A DNA stretch of 64,000 nt from an uncultured Bacilli bacterium (GTDB taxonomy: Bacteria > Bacillota_I > Bacilli_A > RF39 > UBA660). A program made the translations under genes and the position numbers. The notes under the pieces are model-generated. The model saw only the letters and a list, made by a program, of their open reading frames with translations, was not told where the DNA came from and made no database searches. The stretch's first letter is position 1; every line of letters starts with the position of its first letter. Below, in pieces: positions 26,009 through 34,557 of the stretch. The stretch is from assembly GCA_934096805.1 (NCBI GenBank), contig CAKOMW010000001.1, forward strand, positions 124,001 to 188,000, written 5' to 3'.

Positions 26009-27517
26009 TTATTTTACTTGTTCTTTGATACCAGTGTATTTATATCCTTGATTTATTAATGTTTTATCATTTGATGAATGTGACCATACTTTATATGTTT
26101 GTTCTTGAGTTTTTATTGTTCTTGTTTTAGTATGATAGTAATATATATAATTTGTTTCTATTGCTGTTTTTACATCGTATCCTACAAATTTACTGTATTG
26201 ATAGTAAATTGGGATGTCTTTTTTGACTACTGTTTTACATTTTGCTGTTAAATCGCTTTTTGTGCTTGAAGTTGTTCCGGCTGAAACGCTTCTTGTATAT
26301 TTTTTAAAGATATATACTGGTTTTAGAGTACAGTTTGAAGCACATGCATCAAAGTCTAATCCGACGTATTCGTATCTTACTGTGTCTGTACTTTTTGGAA
26401 CGTATCCTAATGTTACTTTACCTTTTGAAACCCAATTTCCATAGTATTGATATGTTTTTCCTGTTGTTTCATTATAGTAGTAATTGTATTCTTTACAAGC
26501 CCATTTGCTATAAGTGTGTCCTGTTTTTTCTAATTCACCAAGTATAAATAATGGCTTTGTTGTATCTTTTACGTATTTCTTTTTTGTAATTTTATCATAT
26601 CCATACTTTTCGTTCCATACTAATTCTTGTTTTCCCCATTTAATGTTATTATTATTTGGATTGTATGTTTTTTCATTTGACCAATCTGACCAGTTGCTGT
26701 AAGTTTTTTCTATTTTTTTGTTATATAGATATCTGTAAGTTATACATGCCTTTTCATAAGCAGTTTTTGTTACGACATTTCCTTTGTTATCGTAGTATTT
26801 GTTGTTTACTACTTTACAATAATATTTTACGACTGGTGGTTTTCCTTTACATGCTTTTTCGTAAGCACTCTTTGTTACAACATTTCCTTTGTTATCGTAG
26901 TACTTGTTTTTTACTATTTTACAGTAGTATTTAACTGTTGGCCTTGGTTTTGATGGTGTCTTAATTATTGTTTTATTAGTTTTTATTACTTTGGATGAAG
27001 TGGTTGCGGTCTTAGTTGTTGTTCGCTTTTCACAAACGAAGTTTGAACAATAATCATAGCATCCTAGGTATACTATTACATAGTCTTCATCAGAGCCACA
27101 GGAAAGATTAATTTTCATTTCATATTCATTTTTCTTTTTTGTTATTTCAATATATGTATTGTCTATATTACACATATTTCCTTTATCATCGCTGACATTT
27201 ATAACTAATTTCTTTTCTAACATTTGGCTTAGTGTTATTTTTACTGTGTCACCTTCATTTTTTGGCAATCTTTCTAGTGTAAAGTATGATTCTGCGATGT
27301 CTTTTAATAGATTTATATTTTCTTGAAAATAGTTAGAAAATTCATTTGTTTCTTCTTTTGTGTTATTGTTTAATAGTTTTTGTAATGCTGAATTAGTTGG
27401 AAATATCCAAACTAATAATAAGATTAATACTACTATTAAAAGGAAACCAACCAAAAAGTTTTTTATATAATGTGTTAGTGGTTTTTTATTTTCATTATAT
27501 TCTACTTCATATCCCAT
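26009..27517 (-). CDS. Unknown membrane-anchored Cys/Tyr/Trp-rich surface protein with tandem repeats
   Basis: No family recognised. The 502-aa product has one membrane anchor (residues 20-39) with the rest outside. Residues 195-223 and 230-258 are two near-identical repeats with the core NKYYDNKGNVVTK and YYCK before and KAC after, so each repeat carries two Cys. A YSNWSDWSNEKTY stretch (W at 276 and 279) has a WxxW pattern like thrombospondin type 1 repeats, and YSKWACKEYNYY and YKVWSH echo it. Many paired Cys suggest disulfide bonds. The ribosome site is GGGGGAAATAAAA. It follows the 629-aa surface gene by 13 bases and is probably co-transcribed with it. Confidence 0.85.
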   Translation of the reverse strand: MGYEVEYNENKKPLTHYIKNFLVGFLLIVVLILLLVWIFPTNSALQKLLNNNTKEETNEFSNYFQENINLLKDIAESYFTLERLPKNEGDTVKITLSQMLEKKLVINVSDDKGNMCNIDNTYIEITKKKNEYEMKINLSCGSDEDYVIVYLGCYDYCSNFVCEKRTTTKTATTSSKVIKTNKTIIKTPSKPRPTVKYYCKIVKNKYYDNKGNVVTKSAYEKACKGKPPVVKYYCKVVNNKYYDNKGNVVTKTAYEKACITYRYLYNKKIEKTYSNWSDWSNEKTYNPNNNNIKWGKQELVWNEKYGYDKITKKKYVKDTTKPLFILGELEKTGHTYSKWACKEYNYYYNETTGKTYQYYGNWVSKGKVTLGYVPKSTDTVRYEYVGLDFDACASNCTLKPVYIFKKYTRSVSAGTTSSTKSDLTAKCKTVVKKDIPIYYQYSKFVGYDVKTAIETNYIYYYHTKTRTIKTQEQTYKVWSHSSNDKTLINQGYKYTGIKEQVK

Positions 27518-27530
27518 TTTTATTTCCCCC

Positions 27531-29420
27531 TTATTTTGTACGTACTCTTTCGACAGTTATTTCGTATGTATAATCATTGTCTTCAGATGGTGTTACTTTT
27601 TCTGTGTTTGATATATGTGTATTGTCTTTTGGTATTTCTTGGTTGTTATTATTATTGCTGTTATTATTGCTGTTATTATTGTTGTTATTGTTATTATTAT
27701 TGCTGTTATTATTATTGTTATTTTGAATTGGTCTATAGTGTTCTATTGTTGTTTCTGTTTTTTCCTCTTTTGCAGCATCATCCCTTAGTTTTTTCTCATC
27801 GTTGTAAGATTTTACTGCATTATTATAAGCATCACGGAATCCATCTCTTACATTTTTTGCATATGTTGATTTGTATTTTCCATTGTAAGAATTGATTATG
27901 CTTTCTATTTGATTTTGATAACTAGAATAATTAGCATTTAATCTATTGTAGTATAAATCTTGATACATTTGATTTCTAAAGCTGTATCCTTTTGAGTATC
28001 CTGATTTTGATACTTCTTCCATTGCATTTGCTTCATCTATTGAATATTTTTTATCGTCTATTTCTATTATTTTGTCGTTTTTATCTGCTTTCTTTTCTGC
28101 TTCTTTTACTTTGTCTTTTCCAAATATTTTTATCACTTTGCTTCTACTGCTGGTTTTGGTTTTTCTTTTATATGTTGTTCCTTTAATTTGGAGACTTTTG
28201 TAAGCAGAACTGTTTGTTACTTTTGGATTTTTTAAGCCTTTGATGATTGGTGCAATGTCTCTTGAACTAACTTTAATATTTTTTTCATCCATTGCTTCTT
28301 TAATATATTTTATATAAGTGGCATTTTGATTTAATTCTTCAACTTGAACAACTCCGTTTTCATCAGTAGCTTTACTAATATAAATTGAACTTACTTTATC
28401 TGTATATTCATCTATTTCTTTTATATGACCTTTTAAAGTGTCACATGTTACTGTTTCATTCATTTCAATTATTTGATCAGCAAATTTTTTAGATAATACT
28501 CCGTTTAATTCTAGTGCTGCAATCATGTGAGTTCCAATAAATGAAGTTGCTTCTGGGCAAGTATTTTTTAAGCTATCTATTTTTCCACTTAGGAATATTT
28601 CATCAAGTTTGTTTTGAATTCTTTGTTTGTTTGTTTTTGTTGGATTTGTATTATAATCTAATACTAGTTCTTCAAAGCTTTTAAATAATTGTTGATTGTT
28701 TTCATCACTAAATAATTTATCTAAACCTGATGAATTTTTGGCTCTTAAGTAGTAATTATTTAAAACTCTTGCAGCGTTTGTATAATCTTCAGTTATTTTT
28801 GATTCATCAAATGTAGAACCAAATATTTCATTGAATGTTTCTTTTGTATATGTGTCGGCATTGGCGTAGGTAAATAATGAGACAATTTCATCTGCTCTTA
28901 AGAATAGTTGTGCTCCATTGTCTTTTGCGACTGCGATTGAAGGTGCTGCAACATTATTGAAATAGTCCTGAACTTCATCCATTAATGCAAATGACTCTCT
29001 TTGCTTTCCTTCTTTTAGCAAGCTTAATAGTTCTTCAAAGCTCATTTCTTGATAATTTCCATCTTCAGCTGTTGGTGGTGTCTCTTTTTTTATTTTTGAA
29101 CAACCAAATGCACCGAAAGCAACTGATACTGCTACTGCTGCTGCTACTATTCTTTTAGTTATTCTCTTGCCTTTGGCATTTTCTTTGTATGTTCTTAAAT
29201 TAGTTATTTCTTTTGCAATTGATTTTATTTCTTTTTTACCCACAATTATTTCCTTATTCTTGTAAGCCATGATGAATTCTTTTGCTAAATCTTTTCCACC
29301 TAAGTTAAAGAGTATTTTTGTTAGTTCGTCTTCATTTTTAAAATTATAAATTTCTCCGTTATAACTTAGTGTGTTTTCTTTTGATAAATTTGTATTTTTT
29401 AAATAGAAAATATTGTCCAT
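27531..29420 (-). CDS. Unknown surface protein with internal lipobox-like site and poly-Asn tract
   Basis: No family recognised, 629 aa. Residues 1-85 are soluble and contain YNGEIYNFKNEDELTKILF. Then comes RITKR and a hydrophobic segment (91-106) ending FGAFGCSK, with Cys107 like a lipobox site, but it is about 80 residues too far in for a normal signal peptide. The large central part (120-540) is helical and charged. Residues 567-593 are 27 residues of Asn with three Ser, then a Glu/Thr-rich end. It has a near-consensus promoter and precedes the 502-aa surface gene, so the two may form one envelope unit. Confidence 0.85.
   Translation of the reverse strand: MDNIFYLKNTNLSKENTLSYNGEIYNFKNEDELTKILFNLGGKDLAKEFIMAYKNKEIIVGKKEIKSIAKEITNLRTYKENAKGKRITKRIVAAAVAVSVAFGAFGCSKIKKETPPTAEDGNYQEMSFEELLSLLKEGKQRESFALMDEVQDYFNNVAAPSIAVAKDNGAQLFLRADEIVSLFTYANADTYTKETFNEIFGSTFDESKITEDYTNAARVLNNYYLRAKNSSGLDKLFSDENNQQLFKSFEELVLDYNTNPTKTNKQRIQNKLDEIFLSGKIDSLKNTCPEATSFIGTHMIAALELNGVLSKKFADQIIEMNETVTCDTLKGHIKEIDEYTDKVSSIYISKATDENGVVQVEELNQNATYIKYIKEAMDEKNIKVSSRDIAPIIKGLKNPKVTNSSAYKSLQIKGTTYKRKTKTSSRSKVIKIFGKDKVKEAEKKADKNDKIIEIDDKKYSIDEANAMEEVSKSGYSKGYSFRNQMYQDLYYNRLNANYSSYQNQIESIINSYNGKYKSTYAKNVRDGFRDAYNNAVKSYNDEKKLRDDAAKEEKTETTIEHYRPIQNNNNNNSNNNNNNNNNNSNNNSNNNNNQEIPKDNTHISNTEKVTPSEDNDYTYEITVERVRTK
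27642..27722 (-). repeat. AAT/AAC/AGC triplet tract coding poly-Asn
   Basis: Twenty-seven consecutive codons are AAT, AAC or AGC, coding 24 Asn and 3 Ser in the 629-aa surface protein. Because whole triplets slip, the length can change without a frameshift. Confidence 0.95.
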
Positions 29421-29449
29421 TTTACTTCCCCCCTTAATGGAATGGCCTT

Positions 29450-29478
29450 ATTATATCATTTTTTGTCGTTTTTGTCAA
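29450..29478 (-). promoter_or_regulatory. Consensus promoter of the surface-protein pair
   Basis: TTGACA (29473-29478), 17 bases, TATAAT (29450-29455): a full match to the housekeeping sigma factor consensus, about 30 bases upstream of the start codon. Confidence 0.85.
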
Positions 29479-29501
29479 TTTTTTTATAAACTTTTTTCTA
29501 T

Positions 29502-29530
29502 AAAAAAACATATACTATATGATATGTTTT
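29502..29530 (-). terminator. Terminator of the uvrB-pssA operon
   Basis: AAACATAT/ATATGTTT stem with a seven-T run on the minus strand, six bases after the pssA stop. Confidence 0.85.
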
Positions 29531-29536
29531 GACTTA

Positions 29537-30160
29537 TTATAGGATTATAATTATTGTTCCTAAAATGATTCCTCCGATTAGGAATATTATTAAGTGTTTT
29601 GTTTGTGGTTTTTTCAGTTTAAAATTGATGACAAATAGAAGGGCTGTTATTAACATTATTATTGTGTAAATTTTGTAAAATGTCTGAGTTTCTAAAATCA
29701 TCGTTAAAAAATAAAATATTGGAAAGATGATTGCCGTTGATGTTACTGGTAGACCTTGATAGCATTTTACTGGAGAATTCTGGTCAGCAACAGTATTAAA
29801 ATAAGCTAACCTTATTATTCCCCCCAAAGCAAATAGGATAAATATTATTATATTTACAGTATTGGTAAAGCCTAGTCCGTAAAAAATTATTATTGGTAAC
29901 ATGATAAATGCTACGAGATCTGCTAAAGAGTCTAATTCTATTCCGAATTGTTTTTCTTGTTCTGTTCTTTGGCAACTTCTTGCTACTTTTCCGTCAAAGG
30001 CGTCGCATAGTCCTGATATTATTAGGGCTAGTAGAGCGAATCTAATATGACTATTTATGGCAAAGTAGATTCCTATTATTGCACTTATTACAGACATGTA
30101 TGTTAGTATTACTGATATTCCATAATATCCTATGAAAATTTTATTTTTTTTCTTTTTCAT
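29537..30160 (-). CDS. pssA: CDP-diacylglycerol-serine O-phosphatidyltransferase
   Basis: Membrane enzyme of the CDP-alcohol phosphatidyltransferase family, 207 aa. The family motif (DG-x2-AR-x8-G-x3-D-x3-D) is visible as CDAFDGKVARSC through ELDSLADLV, near residues 52-83. It uses CDP-diacylglycerol and serine to make phosphatidylserine. About six membrane helices. The PssA/PssA-like assignment over PgsA rests on the pattern GIELDSLADLVAF. Last gene of the operon uvrB, DUF1287, HD hydrolase, pssA. No psd gene is in the window. Confidence 0.85.
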   Translation of the reverse strand: MKKKKNKIFIGYYGISVILTYMSVISAIIGIYFAINSHIRFALLALIISGLCDAFDGKVARSCQRTEQEKQFGIELDSLADLVAFIMLPIIIFYGLGFTNTVNIIIFILFALGGIIRLAYFNTVADQNSPVKCYQGLPVTSTAIIFPIFYFLTMILETQTFYKIYTIIMLITALLFVINFKLKKPQTKHLIIFLIGGIILGTIIIIL

Positions 30161-30172
30161 GTTGGGTCACCT

Positions 30173-30751
30173 CTATAAAATATTGTTATTGTTGTCAAAT
30201 TTAACATTTAAAAATTTTTTGCTTGATAAGTAATCGCAAGTGTGGACAAAGATTTGATATTTGTTTTCTGGTTTTGGCAGGATCACATCACTATATTGAT
30301 TTGTGTTCCATTGTCCCATGTGTGATGAGATAGCATTGGTTATTAATTCTATTTCTTTATCAGTGAATGTTGTTTCGCTTTGACTTTCTTTTATCAGGTT
30401 TGCTGCTAGTAAGGGGTGATCAAATCTGGTATATTTTTCTTTTTCTTTTCCACATTTTAGTGTATCATGCATTAAAACTGATATTATTAATAGATCTCTT
30501 TCATCTTCAGTGAATAGGTTTTGATAGCATTCTAGCGATAATAATTCATATGCTATTCTTGTTGCAACTCTTGTGTGTCTTAATAAGCCTTGTTCTCCTG
30601 CTGAAAATTCTGGATGATATTTGCCTGTTGATGATGCTGGTATTTCGAAGAAATAATCTGGTATTTTGTTTATCAAGATTTTTAAGTTATTCTTGTAATT
30701 TTCATTTTTAATCATATTTATTTCGGTTTTTAATAATTCTTGTTTATTCAT
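30173..30751 (-). CDS. HD-domain phosphohydrolase
   Basis: Metal-dependent HD-superfamily protein, 192 aa. Metal ligands are visible in LLRHTRVATRIA (H), VLMHDTLKCG (HD) and SSHMGQWN (distal H). The short intact domain resembles small HD hydrolases acting on nucleotides; the substrate is not readable. Start follows AAAGGAGTAGTACA. It sits 12 bases after the DUF1287 gene and before pssA. Confidence 0.85.
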   Translation of the reverse strand: MNKQELLKTEINMIKNENYKNNLKILINKIPDYFFEIPASSTGKYHPEFSAGEQGLLRHTRVATRIAYELLSLECYQNLFTEDERDLLIISVLMHDTLKCGKEKEKYTRFDHPLLAANLIKESQSETTFTDKEIELITNAISSHMGQWNTNQYSDVILPKPENKYQIFVHTCDYLSSKKFLNVKFDNNNNIL

Positions 30752-30763
30752 TGTACTACTCCT

Positions 30764-31522
30764 TTAACTATTTAAAATTTTGTCTAATTTTTCATTATAT
30801 GTAACTCTGTAATGTCCTGTTACTGTCATGTCTATTATTTCTAGAACATCTTCTTCTTTTTGTTTTTGTTTATCATTATAAATATGTATTATGTAAGGGA
30901 CGCCATTTTTATTGTATTTATCTGAAACTATAGCAACATGACTATTATAATCAAATACGATAATATCTCCGGCTTGGTATGTTCCGACTTCAATTTTTTC
31001 TACTGGCAGATCTTCCAAATATCTATCAAAGAATATGGCTTGATTGTCTATTCTTCGAAAATCAATATTGTCATCTCTTATTTCAATTTTGTAGACGTTT
31101 TCTTTGTTTTTTATACTTTGTTTGATGTCTTTAGATATTAAATCTTTTATGTAGTAGCCTGCTTCCTTTAATGAAGATACTATTAAGTCTGTACTAATTG
31201 CTTCGTTTTCTGGTGGGTATCCACCATCGTAGTACTTGTTGACATATTTAGGGTTTGTTTTAGCTACTTTTTTAGCGCCATTTAGAATGTCAGTATAGTC
31301 ATCTATTCCATTTTTATTGTAGTCTGTTTTGCTTTTTTCAAAGACAAAGCCAAAATCATAGGAACGGTAGTATTCTTCATCATGTTTTTCTATTGGAGTT
31401 AGCTTTTTTGTTGTTTGATATAGGTAGTTTCCTCCTTCGAGCAGAATTATTGTTGCTATTATGATTAGTATTGTTTTATTAATCGCTTTTTTTACTTTCT
31501 TTTTTAATCTTAACTTTTTCAT
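30764..31522 (-). CDS. DUF1287-family exported protein, catalytic Cys position is Ser
   Basis: About 252 aa with an N-terminal basic stretch and a membrane segment (IIIATIILLEGGNYLY), so exported or anchored. The DUF1287 features are visible: YYDGGYPP, NIDFRRIDNQAIFFDRYL and AGDIIVFDYNSHVAIVSDKY. The usual family motif before the helix is CTD; here the sequence reads AISTDLIVSSL, so Ser replaces Cys. This matters because the fold resembles NlpC/P60-type peptidases, whose nucleophile is Cys; this copy may be inactive or a Ser variant. The ATG at 31522 has AAGGAATGATT before it. It lies nine bases after uvrB. Confidence 0.8.
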   Translation of the reverse strand: MKKLRLKKKVKKAINKTILIIIATIILLEGGNYLYQTTKKLTPIEKHDEEYYRSYDFGFVFEKSKTDYNKNGIDDYTDILNGAKKVAKTNPKYVNKYYDGGYPPENEAISTDLIVSSLKEAGYYIKDLISKDIKQSIKNKENVYKIEIRDDNIDFRRIDNQAIFFDRYLEDLPVEKIEVGTYQAGDIIVFDYNSHVAIVSDKYNKNGVPYIIHIYNDKQKQKEEDVLEIIDMTVTGHYRVTYNEKLDKILNS

Positions 31523-31531
31523 AATCATTCC

Positions 31532-33475
31532 TTATTTTAATTTTAGCTCAAAGATGATATCTCTTAGTTGCATTGCACGTTCAAAATCTAAGTCGTTAGC
31601 AGCTTTTCTCATTTCTTGTTCTAGTTTTTCTAGATCTACATTTTCAATTATATCATCTTTTTTTGTTTTTTCATAGGTTTCATCTTTGGTATTTGAAATT
31701 AATTCTCTTATTTCTTTTTTGATTGTTTTTGGAGTTATGCCGTGTTCTTTGTTGTATTGTTCTTGTATTGATCTTCTTCGACTTGTTTCTTTTATGGCTT
31801 CTTGCATACTGTCAGTTATTTTGTCCGCATACATTATGACGTGTCCATTTTCGTTTCTTGCGCATCTTCCAATTGTTTGGATTAGACTTCTGGTTGAACG
31901 AAGGAATCCTTCTTTGTCGGCATCTAATATTGTGATTAGGCTTACTTCTGGAATATCTATTCCTTCACGGAGAAGATTTATTCCTACAATACAGTCATAA
32001 GTTCCTAAGCGTAGTTCTCTTATTGTTTTTAGACGTTCGAGAGTTTTTACTTCTGAATGAAGATAGGCTACTTTGATGTCTAGTTCTTTTAGGTATGTTG
32101 TTAATTCTTCGGCCATTCTAATTGTTAGGGTTGTGATTAGGACTCTTTCATTTTTTTCTATTCGTTTTCTTATTTCTCCAACTAAATCGTCTATTTGTCC
32201 TAGCGATGGTTTTATTTCAATTGTTGGATCTAGTAGTCCTGTTGGTCTTATTATTTGGTCGACTTTTGTTTCCGCTAGAGAGAGCTCATAATCACCGGGC
32301 GTTGCGGATATATATATTGCTTGATTTATTTTTTTTTCGAATTCTTCAAATTTGAGTGGTCTATTGTCTAGAGCACTTGGTAATCTAAATCCGTACTCTA
32401 CTAATGTAGTTTTTCTTGCTCGGTCACCATTGTACATTCCTCTTACTTGGGGAATGGTAACGTGGGATTCATCTATTACCAGTAGGAAGTCTTTGGGAAA
32501 GAAATCTATTAGAGTGTTTGGGGTTTCTCCTTCCTTTCTTCCACCAAGGTGTCTGGAGTAGTTTTCTACACCGCTACAGAAGCCTGTTTCTTTTAGCATT
32601 TCTATGTCGTATTTGGTTCTTTGTTCTAGACGTTGGTATTCTAATAATTTATTGTTTTCTTTTAAGTATTTTAGTCTGTCTTCTAGTTCTTCTTCTATTC
32701 TTGTTATTGCTTTTTTTAGTTTATCTTCGCTTGTTACGAAGTGACTGGCTGGAAAAATTGATATATTTTTTTTTGATGATAATATTTCTCCAGTTATAGA
32801 GTCTATTTCTAGAATTTTTTCTATTGTGTCTCCAAATAGCTCGATTCTTATGGCTTTTTTGTGTTCGTTAGTTGGAATTATTTCTACTATATCGCCACGA
32901 ACTCTGAAGGTTCCTCTTTTAAAATCAATGTCGTTTCTCTCATAGAGCATATCTATTAGTTTCATTAGAAGTTTGTTTCTTTCTATTTCTTGGTCAACAC
33001 TTAGAATTAGCATGTTTTTTTCGTATTCTTCTTTTTCTCCGATTCCGTATATACATGATACTGATGATACTACTATTACATCATCTGCAGATAAGAGTGC
33101 ACTTGTTGCAGCATGTCTTAGTTCATCTATTTCGTCATTTATTGATGAATCTTTTTCTATATAAGTGTCTGTTTGGGGTTTATATGCTTCTGGTTGATAG
33201 TAATCATAGTAGGAAACAAAATATTCAATATGATTTTCTGGAAATAGTTCTTTTAATTCAGAGTATAATTGTCCTGCTAATGTCTTATTGTGGGCTAAGA
33301 TAAGGGTTGGTTTATTTACTTCTTTAATTACATTGGCGATGGTAAAAGTTTTTCCTGTTCCTGTTGCTCCGAGTAGGACTTGATGTTTTTTATTTTCTCT
33401 TATTCCATTTACTAATTTTTGAATCGCTTGGGGCTGATCGCCACTTGGTTTATATTTTGATACTAGTTTGAACAT
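31532..33475 (-). CDS. uvrB: Excinuclease ABC subunit B
   Basis: Helicase-like subunit of nucleotide excision repair, 647 aa. It has Walker A GATGTGKTFTIAN near residue 40, the beta-hairpin region VSYYDYYQPEAY, motif VI SLIQTIGRCAR, and the C-terminal UVR motif (LEQEMRKAANDLDFERAMQLRD) that contacts UvrC. Works with UvrA (4.5-7.3 kb). The start codon follows AAAGGAGGGCAAT. It leads the operon that ends in pssA. uvrC was not seen. Confidence 0.98.
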   Translation of the reverse strand: MFKLVSKYKPSGDQPQAIQKLVNGIRENKKHQVLLGATGTGKTFTIANVIKEVNKPTLILAHNKTLAGQLYSELKELFPENHIEYFVSYYDYYQPEAYKPQTDTYIEKDSSINDEIDELRHAATSALLSADDVIVVSSVSCIYGIGEKEEYEKNMLILSVDQEIERNKLLMKLIDMLYERNDIDFKRGTFRVRGDIVEIIPTNEHKKAIRIELFGDTIEKILEIDSITGEILSSKKNISIFPASHFVTSEDKLKKAITRIEEELEDRLKYLKENNKLLEYQRLEQRTKYDIEMLKETGFCSGVENYSRHLGGRKEGETPNTLIDFFPKDFLLVIDESHVTIPQVRGMYNGDRARKTTLVEYGFRLPSALDNRPLKFEEFEKKINQAIYISATPGDYELSLAETKVDQIIRPTGLLDPTIEIKPSLGQIDDLVGEIRKRIEKNERVLITTLTIRMAEELTTYLKELDIKVAYLHSEVKTLERLKTIRELRLGTYDCIVGINLLREGIDIPEVSLITILDADKEGFLRSTRSLIQTIGRCARNENGHVIMYADKITDSMQEAIKETSRRRSIQEQYNKEHGITPKTIKKEIRELISNTKDETYEKTKKDDIIENVDLEKLEQEMRKAANDLDFERAMQLRDIIFELKLK

Positions 33476-33522
33476 ATTGCCCTCCTTTTTTAATTTTTTA
33501 TTAATCTAATTTCATATGCTTT

Positions 33523-33551
33523 ATTTTATCATGTTTTTATAATTAAAACAA
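33523..33551 (-). promoter_or_regulatory. uvrB operon promoter
   Basis: TTGTTT (33546-33551), 17 bases, TAAAAT (33523-33528). Overlaps the terminator of the CDF gene upstream. Confidence 0.5.
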
Positions 33552-33576
33552 GAAAACACTATTTGGCTTTCTTGTT
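33543..33576 (-). terminator. Terminator of the CDF transporter gene
   Basis: AAACAAGAAA/TTTCTTGTTT stem with a loop of about ten bases and T-rich tail on the minus strand; covers the stop codon. Confidence 0.8.
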
Positions 33577-34557
33577 TTGTTTTTTTGTTTCTATTTTATT
33601 AACATAATTTAATTTATCTGGTCTTCTTGATATTTCTCTTGTTTTTAATTTTTCGATATTTACTTTGTCTAGGTCTGGTATTAGTTCTACGTTTATGTTG
33701 TCATATTGTTGTTGAAGTTTTTTATTTAGGTTTTTACTTAGTTGTCTCATTTTAGTTATGCTAATATTGTCTTTTTCTAAGACAAAGTATATTTGTATCC
33801 ATATTTTTCTACCTGTTTTTATTACGTCTAGAAAGTTTATGTAACAGTCATATTTTTTTAGTTCTTCGCTACATATTTTTCTTATTTTGGTTGTGGTTTC
33901 TTCATTTGGTGCAAAGAGTACTAAGTTTTTTAAGGATTCAATGAAGATTCCTAATGGTTCCTTTAAGAGCATTAGGGCTAAAATTATAGCTATTACTGGG
34001 TCTATGTATGGCCCGATTGTGTGTAGGCTTGTTTGATCTAGGATTAATTTTAGAATAAAGGCTGATCCTACTCCAAGAGTGCTAATTGCATCTAGTTTCC
34101 ATATGTATACTTCTGTTTTTATTGATGGAGATGTATATTTTTTATTTAGTTTGTTTAGTACTATATACATTATTACGCATATGGCGGATACAATTAATTC
34201 AAATATTGCTACTATTCCAGCGTCTACTTGATTTCCTCCCTCTAGAATGGTTTCAACTCCATTTATTATCAGAAAAGCTGTTACTCCGATTAGGAGACCT
34301 GATTTTATTAGGACGAATAGTGATTCTATTTGAGAGAAACCATAAGGTTTTGTTTCGGTTTCATTTTTATATAGGAATGGTATTAATAGAATGAATGGTC
34401 CAATCATTATTAAATCTGCAATGTCATAAATACAATCTGTTATTACTGCTCCTGATTTTGTTATTATAGCAATAATTATTTCAGCAACTAAGAATGTTAC
34501 ACTTCCTATTAGGGATATGTTTAGTATTCTTTTTTCTATTTTAATTTTCTGATCCAT
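33559..34557 (-). CDS. Cation diffusion facilitator (metal efflux)
   Basis: CDF-family metal/proton antiporter, 332 aa, with six membrane segments. The transport-site helix carries AVITDCIYDIADL, with the D-x3-D type pair, and the second site lies in ISTLGVGSAFILKLIL. A C-terminal cytoplasmic domain of the usual dimerisation type is present (residues about 215-290), followed by a basic tail. Metal (Mn, Zn or Fe) is not decidable. Its start overlaps the end of the flavin-reductase-like frame by 17 bases. Confidence 0.85.
   Translation of the reverse strand: MDQKIKIEKRILNISLIGSVTFLVAEIIIAIITKSGAVITDCIYDIADLIMIGPFILLIPFLYKNETETKPYGFSQIESLFVLIKSGLLIGVTAFLIINGVETILEGGNQVDAGIVAIFELIVSAICVIMYIVLNKLNKKYTSPSIKTEVYIWKLDAISTLGVGSAFILKLILDQTSLHTIGPYIDPVIAIILALMLLKEPLGIFIESLKNLVLFAPNEETTTKIRKICSEELKKYDCYINFLDVIKTGRKIWIQIYFVLEKDNISITKMRQLSKNLNKKLQQQYDNINVELIPDLDKVNIEKLKTREISRRPDKLNYVNKIETKKQNKKAK

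Noticed and set aside
26790..26930. Possible CRISPR-like direct repeat near 26.8 kb
   Set aside because: The repeat is the pair of YYDNKGNVV codon blocks within the surface protein; only two copies with no unique spacers.
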